From NCBI GenBank assembly GCA_936924235.1, contig CAKZHN010000459.1:1-64000 (forward strand): a DNA stretch of 64,000 bases, given 5' to 3'. The first letter of the stretch is position 1. Each line of letters opens with the position of its first letter. This document shows positions 44,609-51,812 of the stretch, in pieces. The notes beneath the pieces are model-generated. The model was not told where the DNA came from. It ran no database searches and saw only the letters and a program-made list of their open reading frames with translations. Source of the DNA: an uncultured Rhodoplanes sp. (GTDB lineage Bacteria > Pseudomonadota > Alphaproteobacteria > Rhizobiales > Xanthobacteraceae). The position numbers and the translations under genes were made by a program.

Positions 44609-45457
44609 ATGACCACCATTGTCGAGATTGATGCAGCGCAAGACGCGAGCACGCTATCGTGGGGCGCGGTGGTCGCGGGCGCTGTCGCCTCAGCAGCGAT
44701 CACCCTTCTCCTCCTAGCGCTTGGTGTCGCGCTCGGGCTGTCGGTAGTGTCGCCCTGGAGCGATCAAGGGGTTTCGGCATCCACCTTCAGCGTCGGCGCG
44801 GGCTTGTTCATGCTCGCGGTGGCCATGTTGTCCTCGACCGTCGGTGGTTATCTCGCGGGGCGGCTGCGAGCGCGCTGGAGCGGCCTCCACGAGAAGGAAA
44901 TCTACTTCCGCGACACCGCGCACGGCTTCGTCACCTGGGCGCTTGCGACGCTGTTCAGCGTTGCGGTGCTGGGTGCCGCGATGACGCATCTGGTTGCGGG
45001 CGCCGCTCCGAACATCACTCCTGCGGTTATGGCAGCGGCACCGAGCGATGCGTCGGATCTCCTTGTCGATGCCATGTTCAGGCCCGAACCCACGGCCAAT
45101 TCGCTCGTGCGGCTTGATAGCCCCACCTTCCGCGACGAAGTCAAACGGACGGCCGCCACAGGTTTGCGCGGAGGTGGCCTCTCACCGGCTGACCGCACCT
45201 ATCTCGCCCGTATCGTTGCGGCTCGAACCGGTCTTGACCAGGCATCGGCCGAGCAAAGGGTGGATGCGGTTGTCACTCAGGCCAAAGCGACAGCCGACAA
45301 GGCGCGCAAAGCGGCCGCCAAATTCGCGATGTGGCTGACGGCCGCCATGATCGCTGGTGCAGTCTTCGCGATGCTGGGAGCGGTGGAGGGCGGTTATTTG
45401 CGGGATTCGCGTTGGTGGGAGCCGGGCTGGCAAGGCCCCGGACTGCGCACGCACTGA
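44609..45457 (+). CDS. Four-span conserved membrane protein
   Basis: 282 aa from the ATG at 44609 with AGGAAAG upstream; the open frame extends further up without support. Hydrophobic spans lie near residues 14-45, 55-80, 95-120 and 245-270. Between spans 3 and 4 is a soluble loop with DRTYLARIVAARTGLDQASAEQRVD. Similar rhizobial proteins are annotated as hypothetical membrane proteins. An EcfG-like promoter precedes it and a 24-aa membrane peptide gene follows, so it probably belongs to the stress set. Confidence 0.75.
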   Translation: MTTIVEIDAAQDASTLSWGAVVAGAVASAAITLLLLALGVALGLSVVSPWSDQGVSASTFSVGAGLFMLAVAMLSSTVGGYLAGRLRARWSGLHEKEIYFRDTAHGFVTWALATLFSVAVLGAAMTHLVAGAAPNITPAVMAAAPSDASDLLVDAMFRPEPTANSLVRLDSPTFRDEVKRTAATGLRGGGLSPADRTYLARIVAARTGLDQASAEQRVDAVVTQAKATADKARKAAAKFAMWLTAAMIAGAVFAMLGAVEGGYLRDSRWWEPGWQGPGLRTH

Positions 45458-45472
45458 AAACGGAGAAACAAC

Positions 45473-45547
45473 ATGCCTGTCATCCTCTGGCTTTTGGGTA
45501 TGCCTCTTACCCTTGTACTGCTGCTCGTTCTCCTACGGGTGATTTAA
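45473..45547 (+). CDS. 24-aa hydrophobic membrane peptide
   Basis: A tiny frame with CGGAGAAA 6-8 bases before its ATG, beginning MPVILWLLGMPLTLVLLL. The whole peptide is one membrane span. It lies 15 bases after the membrane-protein gene, so it is co-transcribed. Peptides with the same MP.ILWLLG.P start are widespread in Proteobacteria, by memory. Confidence 0.6.
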   Translation: MPVILWLLGMPLTLVLLLVLLRVI

Positions 45548-45583
45548 GTTCGCCGCACGGGAGCTCGTCTCGATACCGTTGCA

Positions 45584-45758
45584 CTACAATCGACCCTTGC
45601 GGAATATAAACGTCGACTCCTGACCGCATGAGCGCAAACGAAGGTGTGTTGCATAATTTAATCTCGATGGGCAGCGGCTCGACATTGGCAATGGTCATGA
45701 CGCCGCCGCACCCAGTGCAGGGCGTGATCGCATCGGGTTTTTGGCTCCATCCTAACAT
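45584..45758 (-). pseudogene. Zinc-ribbon protein, frameshifted
   Basis: From the ATG at 45758 the frame gives TPCTGCGGVMTIANVEPLP. The expected second half appears in the next frame as THLRLRSCGQESTFIFRKG and stops at 45584-45586. The join lies near 45650. It fits the same small zinc-ribbon class as other broken genes in the window. Confidence 0.4.
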
Positions 45759-45855
45759 ATAGACAGCCGCGGATCGTAGCCGATGTCGGGCCACCGTCGT
45801 AAAGCAAAGCGGCCCGCCATGGCGGGCCGCTCGCTTACGCTGGTCGATCAGGGCG

Positions 45856-46200
45856 TCAGCACGGACGGCCGCTCGCGGTTGTACCTTGCCCCGCAGGGCC
45901 GCTGCTGCCCGACTTGCTTGGTGCGCTGCGATCGGTCGAGCCCCGTTCCGAACCGGCGGCCACCGGCGAACCACCGCCGCCAGATGCACCGGCTGATTTG
46001 TCCGCACAACCGGTCGACGTGCCCGCGCCCATGGTAGTGCTCGTCGTGGTGCTCGACCGAGCAGGTGAGGTGCTCTGCATCGCGCCGCCGCTCGGCGCGT
46101 TGGGATTGGCGGCCGGATTGGGGTTGGGATTAGATTGAGCGGACGCCGCGAGAACGCCGCCGCAGAAAAGGGCGGTCGCAAGCAGAAGTGTCGATTTCAT
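45856..46200 (-). CDS. Exported low-complexity protein
   Basis: 114 aa from the ATG at 46200 (GAGG upstream). A signal peptide (MKSTLLLATALFCGGVLAASAQ) is followed by a Pro/Asn/Ser/Thr/Gly-rich disordered region with two cysteines (TGCADKS and the C-terminal Cys). No domain is recognised. A perfect EcfG-like promoter lies 36 bases upstream, so stress induction is likely. Confidence 0.7.
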   Translation of the reverse strand: MKSTLLLATALFCGGVLAASAQSNPNPNPAANPNAPSGGAMQSTSPARSSTTTSTTMGAGTSTGCADKSAGASGGGGSPVAAGSERGSTDRSAPSKSGSSGPAGQGTTASGRPC

Positions 46201-46235
46201 GGTTGCCTCTTGGTTCTTATTTCTCCCCACGCGAA

Positions 46236-46260
46236 AACGTGCGCGCGCAGAGCGGGTTCC
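46236..46260 (-). promoter_or_regulatory. EcfG-like promoter GGAAC-N16-CGTT
   Basis: On the minus strand GGAAC (46260-46256) and CGTT (46239-46236) are exactly 16 bases apart. The exported low-complexity gene starts 36 bases downstream. Confidence 0.65.
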
Positions 46261-46376
46261 GGTCCTTGCGTGGTGCGCTGCACGCCAAGCGTCGGGTTAA
46301 GTCTGACTGCAGCCGGCATTCAAACGATCCGGGTAGAGGTTCATCGTGATCGTCCGGCCCGACGCGACCGTGAGGA

Positions 46377-46525
46377 CTAGAACGTCACGACGCCGAAGTA
46401 GGCCAGAGCCGAAACGGCGACGGCAAGGATGGTGCTGAGGGTAAGCACCACCGCCACAGGGCGGTCGAGAAACCTGCGCGTGCCTCCACGGCACTTTCAA
46501 CAAAGTATCCCGATTCCTGGCGCAT
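46377..46525 (-). pseudogene. Small single-span membrane protein, frameshifted
   Basis: GGAGGAG lies 6 bases before the ATG at 46525. The frame reads MRQESGYFVESAVEARAG and then should continue FLDRPVAVVLTLSTILAVA, ending ALAYFGVVTF. That part lies in another frame. One missing T in GGTTTCTCG explains the break. The good ribosome binding site suggests a recent loss or an assembly error. Confidence 0.5.
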
Positions 46526-46561
46526 CACGAGGCTCCTCCATCGCTGGAATGAACGCCGCGG

Positions 46562-46700
46562 CTATGCCTCAAGGTTCTGCAAGTTGGGGATAGGCACGCC
46601 GAGGGCTGTGGCCAGTTCAATCTGGTGGTCCTGCTCCTGCTCAAGGATTTGTCAGATCTCTTTCCCTGCCGGCCCCTCGCGCCATGCCGGCCCCTCGCGC
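46562..46700 (-). pseudogene. Ferritin-like protein, C-terminal remnant
   Basis: The minus frame ends QILEQEQDHQIELATALGVP and NLQNLEA, the C-terminal helix typical of ferritin-like stress proteins. An in-frame TGA precedes QILEQ. A short direct repeat (GCGCGAGGGGCCGGCA, twice) lies just upstream. The N-terminal part is missing. Confidence 0.4.
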
Positions 46701-46701
46701 T

Positions 46702-46953
46702 CTAAGGCCGGCAGATGGTTACCTCGACGCGATATGAGAAATTGTTTTTTGAGCCATTCGCACCTAGATGCCGGTCAAAAGCCTCGGCCAAGCCAAGCCA
46801 TAACGCATGTTTCGCGGGATCTACGGCCGCAGCCACGTTTGCCCAGCATTGGTCACGCGTTGCTTTCCAAAGGCCTCGGTCGCCCCCTGCGGTGAATGGA
46901 GCGGGCGATCGTGCAGGACGTTTGGTGGGGGAGGATGTCAGGCGTCGTGCCAT
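46702..46953 (-). CDS. Possible small stress-type protein
   Basis: 83 aa. The segment ATRDQCWANVAAAVDPAKHALWLGLAEAFDRHL resembles small helical Bradyrhizobium proteins (C…AA.A.DP..R.LWL.LAE.W). The N-terminus is atypical. A perfect EcfG-like promoter on the same strand ends 26 bases upstream of the ATG, which raises the likelihood that it is expressed. Confidence 0.3.
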   Translation of the reverse strand: MARRLTSSPTKRPARSPAPFTAGGDRGLWKATRDQCWANVAAAVDPAKHALWLGLAEAFDRHLGANGSKNNFSYRVEVTICRP

Positions 46954-46976
46954 TGAAAGTTGAAGTCCACGTAGCT

Positions 46977-47003
46977 GGAACGCCTTGGGCGCGACGCTGT
47001 TCC
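46977..47003. promoter_or_regulatory. Two-directional EcfG-like site
   Basis: Plus strand: GGAAC (46977-46981), N17, GTT (46999-47001). Minus strand: GGAAC (47003-46999), N16, CGTT (46982-46979). The same bases therefore satisfy the consensus in both directions. Minus faces a small frame at 46953; plus faces the Crp/Fnr gene about 290 bases away. Confidence 0.45.
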
Positions 47004-47288
47004 AGCCGCCGAGCAGCCTCGTTTAGCGCTGCGCGCTTCGGGACGGCATCAGCGGAATACGCGCCATTCCAAAACCCACGCCCCAATCAGGCAAACTGGA
47101 AAGGCCAGCGCAAATACCTCGTGAAGTGGTGCCCAAAGAAGAGAGCCGTTACGATGAAATCGGCTGCCGTGAGGAGAGACCGCGTAGGTCCAGATGACGC
47201 CGGATCTCGCAAGAGGAAAAAACACCTGCCGGTTCCATATTTATTTGCGATGGGATTCGTGGAATGATTGTGCAAGCGCGAGCACTAC
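47004..47288. other. Leader region of the Crp/Fnr gene
   Basis: About 285 bases with no supported gene and no clear hairpin. Confidence 0.4.
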
Positions 47289-48020
47289 ATGTCGGATGGC
47301 AGCGATAACAATCTTTTGGCCTCTTTGACTGCGGAAGATTATGCGCTGCTGCGGCCGCATCTGACGCGGGTCCATCTCGAGCAGCACACCATCCTGCAAA
47401 AGCCGGCCGAGCCGATCGAGGACATTTTCTTTCCGTTGGAAGGCATGGTGTCCCTGGTGGCGTCCTTTCCAACGGGGCAGGAAATCGAAATTGCAGCGAT
47501 TGGCCGCGAGGGCGCGATCGGAACCAAAGTCGGGCTGTTGCCGCAGGTGGCCTTCAGCACCGCCATCGTGCAGCTTCCGGGCGTCGCGCTGCGAATGCCG
47601 CTGCCGGAATTCCAGAAGGCGGCGGTGGGTAATGTCGCGATCACCCATATCGCGACCTGCGCGAATGACGTGATGCTGACGAACCTGCAGCAGGCGGCCG
47701 CCTGCAACGCCGTCCACTCGGCGGAAGCGCGGCTTGCCCGGTGGCTGTTACACGCGCAGGACCGATACCCCCACGACACGCTGCCGCTCACTCAGGAGTA
47801 CATGGCCCAGATGCTGGGCGTCCGGCGAACGACTGTTTCTCTCACCGCTGGCACTCTGGAAGAGCGGGGCTTGCTGAAATATACGCGCGGCAAGGTGCAG
47901 ATCGTTGACAGGCCGGGTTTGGAGAAATTGGCCTGCGGCTGTTACCGCATCGTGAAAACCAATATCGGGATCATCACCAACGCGGCCCAGCGGGCCAAAG
48001 ACGCGCCGAAGTCCGGGTGA
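47289..48020 (+). CDS. Crp/Fnr-family transcriptional regulator
   Basis: 243 aa from the ATG at 47289; a TTG start 21 bases earlier is possible. The cyclic-nucleotide-binding-like domain has FFPLEGMVSLVASFPTGQEIEIAAIGREG, which differs from the cAMP-binding RxS motif. The C-terminal winged helix has LTQEYMAQMLGVRRTTVSLTAGTLEERGLLKYTRGKVQI. No Fnr-type cysteine cluster is seen, so it is neither a classical Crp nor an Fnr. It lies upstream of the pentose phosphate operon but separated by pseudogenes. Control of that operon is only a possibility. Confidence 0.9.
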   Translation: MSDGSDNNLLASLTAEDYALLRPHLTRVHLEQHTILQKPAEPIEDIFFPLEGMVSLVASFPTGQEIEIAAIGREGAIGTKVGLLPQVAFSTAIVQLPGVALRMPLPEFQKAAVGNVAITHIATCANDVMLTNLQQAAACNAVHSAEARLARWLLHAQDRYPHDTLPLTQEYMAQMLGVRRTTVSLTAGTLEERGLLKYTRGKVQIVDRPGLEKLACGCYRIVKTNIGIITNAAQRAKDAPKSG

Positions 48021-48248
48021 TCAGTTTTTTGAAAACGGCACCACCAGCAGAATGGCGCCGTCCTCATCGCAGATCTCGATGGTCCACTTTGCCCACCCGT
48101 GGTTGTCCAGCGTGTCAAAGTGCTGACGCAGGATATCTTTGATGTCCTTCAAGGCTTCCAGCCGCGCCGTCTCGATGTCCGGCAGTTCGACGCCATCGTG
48201 GTCCTGGGTGCGGACATGATTCAACACGTGGAAAAAATAGCGGGGCAT
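48021..48248 (-). CDS. DUF6894 family protein
   Basis: 75 aa from the ATG at 48248, preceded by AAGGGACC. Pattern MPRYFFHVLNHVRTQDHDGVE, LPDIETARLEALKDI, then EICDEDGAILLVVPF. It matches DUF6894, as does the gene at 25679. It converges on the Crp/Fnr gene with no gap. Confidence 0.78.
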   Translation of the reverse strand: MPRYFFHVLNHVRTQDHDGVELPDIETARLEALKDIKDILRQHFDTLDNHGWAKWTIEICDEDGAILLVVPFSKN

Positions 48249-48524
48249 CTGGTCCCTTGTGCCGTGCGGACTGACCCCCATGCCGCACCATGCACAAGGC
48301 TGACCTAAACTGTTTTCTCGAGCTACACCCCACCAAGGGCCCACTATTTCGCCGAGATGCGTACGTTGTCCGACACTATGGGCCACATTCGCTGCATTGG
48401 ATAGGGGACACGCCTGCGCTGTTCGGTGTTCAATCGCATCACCACCGGCAGCGGGGCTCTGGATGAGCGCCGGCGGCTGAGAGACGCTAAAGCGCTCCCG
48501 CCTGTCCCGCGCGAGTGCGTCTCA

Positions 48525-48761
48525 TGGCAGCCAAGACCATTCCGCTGTTCAGCGCCACAGCGTTCGATCCCGAAACCATTGAGATCATCTGCATGGTCTA
48601 ATAGCGGGCCTGTCGCGCGCTTCACGACAAAGGACAGCCGGATATCGTCAATGAGCTGATCGCGAAGCGAATCATTGCCATGGCGATGGCCGGCGATCGA
48701 GACGTTCAGAGAATGTGTGGCCGCGTGCTATCGGACGTCGGTATTGATCGAACCGGCTGAT
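48525..48761 (+). pseudogene. Small rhizobial helical protein with tandem stops
   Basis: One 79-codon frame: MAAKTIPLFSATAFDPETIE, then TAA TAG at 48600-48605, then RACRALHDKGQPDIVNELIA and KRIIAMAMAGDRDVQRM. It matches a common Bradyrhizobium protein class (FDPE.I..I..A.E.AC..L…..T..LA..II..A..GERD). Two adjacent stops replace the expected Tyr-Glu. The frame is otherwise intact. Confidence 0.55.
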
Positions 48762-49020
48762 TTCAGAAGCCGTTGACGGCACCAACCGCGCCATAGGAAC
48801 TGAGCGCGGCAGCGATCTCGGAGATGCAGAATGCGGCCGAGGGGTTGTTCTTCCCACTGAATGACCTTCGTCAGCCGCAGGCCGCTCGCCTATCAATTGT
48901 TGCTGAGAGACCTGGTGACGGTGCTTCCGCTCGTCGTGGGTTCGCCCTATCAGACCGTTGACACGATCCGATCGCTTACGCGCAATTAAACGCAAGGCGT
49001 CGGTTTCTGAGCTTGCTCCG

Positions 49021-49410
49021 TCAGCCGCCGCCCACCACGGCGGTTACTACCATGCCCATCGCGGCCGTCGCCAATCAACCAAGCCAGCGCAAGCCGCCGT
49101 GATCGGGAAGTCGCCCATCACTTTCATGTTCTTCGTCAGAAGCATGATCATGACAGGCTCGGCGACCACGCCGTTGATAAAGGCGCTGCAGAACAGCGCC
49201 GTCACGGGATCAATCGCGAGAAGTTTACGCCAACCCCAATAAAGGTCACGACAATGACCACGCCATAAAACCGCGCCGCTCCTTTGGGCTTTCGCGCAAG
49301 ACTGGTGCGCGTCAGTTAAACGCTTCGCCCAGCCCATACGCAGCGGAGCCGGCCAAAACCGGGACGGCAAGCAGGCCCGTGCCAATGATCACTCCAGGTC
49401 AGACCTGCGG
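49021..49410 (-). pseudogene. Nramp-type metal transporter remnant
   Basis: Fragments in three frames: GTGLLAVPVLAGSAAYGLGEAF near the right end, then AIDPVTALFCSAFINGVVAEPV and MKVMGDFPI, and ATAAMGMVVTAVVGGG at the left end. These match the last spans of NRAMP family Mn/Fe transporters. At least two frameshifts and a stop are present, and the N-terminal two thirds are missing. Confidence 0.65.
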
Positions 49411-49622
49411 CCTCGCGGCGACTAGCTTAGTAGCGACATGCTGCGCGTTGCGCTTGATCGTGGCCGAAGAAGTCGACGGCCACACTTTTGCTGACCAAGC
49501 CGGAAATGCAATTTGCCATCGAGGTTTTGAGAGCTGCGCTGCTCCAACAGCATGAAACCAAATCCTCTGTCGAGAGTTCCCTTGTTGGGGCGGTCTGTTG
49601 CAGAAACCATCAGCGAGGCTCG

Positions 49623-49642
49623 AAGACGCCTTTCAGCGTCTT
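49623..49642 (+). terminator. Small stem-loop in the tkt leader
   Basis: AAGACGC and GCGTCTT with a six-base loop followed by TTC. It lies 35 bases before the transketolase start and could be a weak terminator or leader structure. Confidence 0.35.
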
Positions 49643-49676
49643 TCTTCGTTCTGGCGCTGCGCTGTGGGACGTTTTG

Positions 49677-51812
49677 ATGAATACCGCCAGAAAAACTGCG
49701 TCAGCCACTCGTCCTCCGAAGAGTCAGCAAACCGCTAGTATGCCCCAACAGAGGGGAAGCCTATCCGTCGATACGAGGATTCAGCAGCTTGCCATCAACA
49801 CAATACGGACGCTGTCGATCGACGCTGTCCAGCAGGCAAAATCCGGTCATGCCGGCGCACCGATGGGGCTCGCACCAGTTGCCTATACGCTCTGGCAGCA
49901 CTTTCTGCGATTCGACACTGACTATCCTGCGTGGCCCAATCGTGACCGATTTGTGTTGTCCAACGGCCATGCATCGATGCTGCTGTACTCGATCCTGTTC
50001 CTGGCAAGCGTGAAGGATGCTGTCGGGAAGCCAGCACTGACGCTGGACGACATCAAGCGCTTCCGGCAGATCGATAGCAAAACGCCGGGCCACCCTGAGC
50101 ATCGCAAAACAGCCGGCGTTGAAACAACGACCGGGCCGCTGGGGCAGGGCTGCGGCAACTCTGTAGGCATGGCGCTCGCCGGGCGGTGGCTGGCCAGCCA
50201 TTTCAATCGGCCGGATTTCCCGCTGTTCGGCTACGACATTTACGCGTTTTGCGGCGACGGAGACATGATGGAGGGGGTGTCCAGCGAGGCGGCTTCGTTC
50301 GCGGGGCATCAGAAGCTCACGAACCTGTGCTGGATCTACGACAACAACCACATCAGCATCGAAGGAAGCACGACGCTCGCATTCTGCGACGACGTCGTGG
50401 CACGCTTTGAGGCTTATGGCTGGAAAGTGCATCACCTCGAAGACGCCAATGATACAGCGGGTCTCGCCGAGTTTCTGGAGGACTTCTGTCGGACGCGAGA
50501 CGCGCCGACCTTGATCGTGGTCAATAGCCACATCGGTTACGGCGCTCCACACAAGCAGGATACCGGCGCCGCGCATGGCGAGCCGCTCGGCGAAGAGGAA
50601 GTCCGACTTGCCAAAAAAAACTACGGCTGGCCGGAGGACGCCAAATTTCTGGTGCCGGATGGCGTGCGCGAGCATTTCGCTCAAGGCATTGGCCAGCGCG
50701 GCCGCGAGCTTCGCGAATCCTGGCAGCGGCTCTTCCAAAGCTATCGGGCCAAACATCCCGAACTGGCCGAGCAGGTCGACCGCATGCAAAGGGGCGTCCC
50801 GCCGGATGGCTGGGATGCTGACATCCCGACGTTCCCTCCAGACGCCAAAGGCCTGGCAACGCGCGAGTCCAGCGGCAAGGTGCTCAACGCCATCGCGGCG
50901 AAATATCCGTGGCTGGTGGGCGGCGCGGCCGATCTTGCGCCGTCGACCAAAACCAATCTGCAGTTCGAAGGTGCCGGCGACCTGGAGCCCAACAATCCCG
51001 GCGGCCGCAACATGCACTTCGGGGTTCGCGAGCACGCCATGGGTTCGATCCTGAATGGGATAGCGCTGTCGGGTCTTCGGCCTTTCGGAGCGGGCTTCCT
51101 GATATTCTCCGACTACATGAAGCCGCCGATCCGCCTTGCGGCGCTGATGGAGCTCCCGGTCATTTATGTCTTTACCCACGACTCGATCGGCGTCGGCGAA
51201 GACGGGCCGACGCACCAGCCCGTCGAGCAGCTTCTGTCGCTGCGCGGGGTGCCCGACCTCATTACGCTTCGTCCGGCAGATGCCAACGAGGTCGCCGAGG
51301 CTTATCGCCTGACCATGGCGCTCGACAACAGGCCGGTCTGTCTGGCTTTGAGTCGCCAGCCATTGCCGACCTTCGACCGGACGCGTTACGCGTCCGCGAC
51401 AAATGTTTCACGTGGGGCTTATGTCCTGGCAGATTCGGAAAAGCCGGCGGTCATTCTCATCGGAACAGGCAGCGAGGTGAGGCTTTGCGTGGAAACGCAC
51501 GAGCAGCTCAAAAAGGAAGGCTTGTCCTCCCGGGTCGTGAGCATGCCGTCCTGGGAGTTGTTTGAAGCGCAGGACCAGCACTATCGCGATCTGGTGTTGC
51601 CGCCTGCGATCGCAGCTAGGGTGTCCGTAGAGATGGGGTCGGTGATCGGTTGGGATCGCTATGTCGGCGCCAAGGGCACGGCGATCGGCATGCACGGCTT
51701 CGGCGCTTCGGCGCCGCTCAAGGATTTGCTGGTGAAGTTCGGATTCACCGTGGATGCGGTGATCGCGGCTGCGCGCCAGCAGATCGAAAAATCCAAGGAA
51801 CGCCAATCATGA
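49677..51812 (+). CDS. tkt: Transketolase
   Basis: 711 aa from the ATG at 49677; a start at 49740 is also possible and the N-terminal 30 residues are not conserved. Thiamine-diphosphate motifs are present: [18 protein letters not shown], the [19 protein letters not shown] metal/TPP motif, and [20 protein letters not shown] in the pyrimidine domain. It moves two-carbon units between sugar phosphates in the non-oxidative pentose phosphate pathway. It is the first gene of a seven-gene operon and its stop overlaps the next start (ATGA). Confidence 0.95.
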   Translation: MNTARKTASATRPPKSQQTASMPQQRGSLSVDTRIQQLAINTIRTLSIDAVQQAKSGHAGAPMGLAPVAYTLWQHFLRFDTDYPAWPNRDRFVLSNGHASMLLYSILFLASVKDAVGKPALTLDDIKRFRQIDSKTPGHPEHRKTAGVETTTGPLGQGCGNSVGMALAGRWLASHFNRPDFPLFGYDIYAFCGDGDMMEGVSSEAASFAGHQKLTNLCWIYDNNHISIEGSTTLAFCDDVVARFEAYGWKVHHLEDANDTAGLAEFLEDFCRTRDAPTLIVVNSHIGYGAPHKQDTGAAHGEPLGEEEVRLAKKNYGWPEDAKFLVPDGVREHFAQGIGQRGRELRESWQRLFQSYRAKHPELAEQVDRMQRGVPPDGWDADIPTFPPDAKGLATRESSGKVLNAIAAKYPWLVGGAADLAPSTKTNLQFEGAGDLEPNNPGGRNMHFGVREHAMGSILNGIALSGLRPFGAGFLIFSDYMKPPIRLAALMELPVIYVFTHDSIGVGEDGPTHQPVEQLLSLRGVPDLITLRPADANEVAEAYRLTMALDNRPVCLALSRQPLPTFDRTRYASATNVSRGAYVLADSEKPAVILIGTGSEVRLCVETHEQLKKEGLSSRVVSMPSWELFEAQDQHYRDLVLPPAIAARVSVEMGSVIGWDRYVGAKGTAIGMHGFGASAPLKDLLVKFGFTVDAVIAAARQQIEKSKERQS

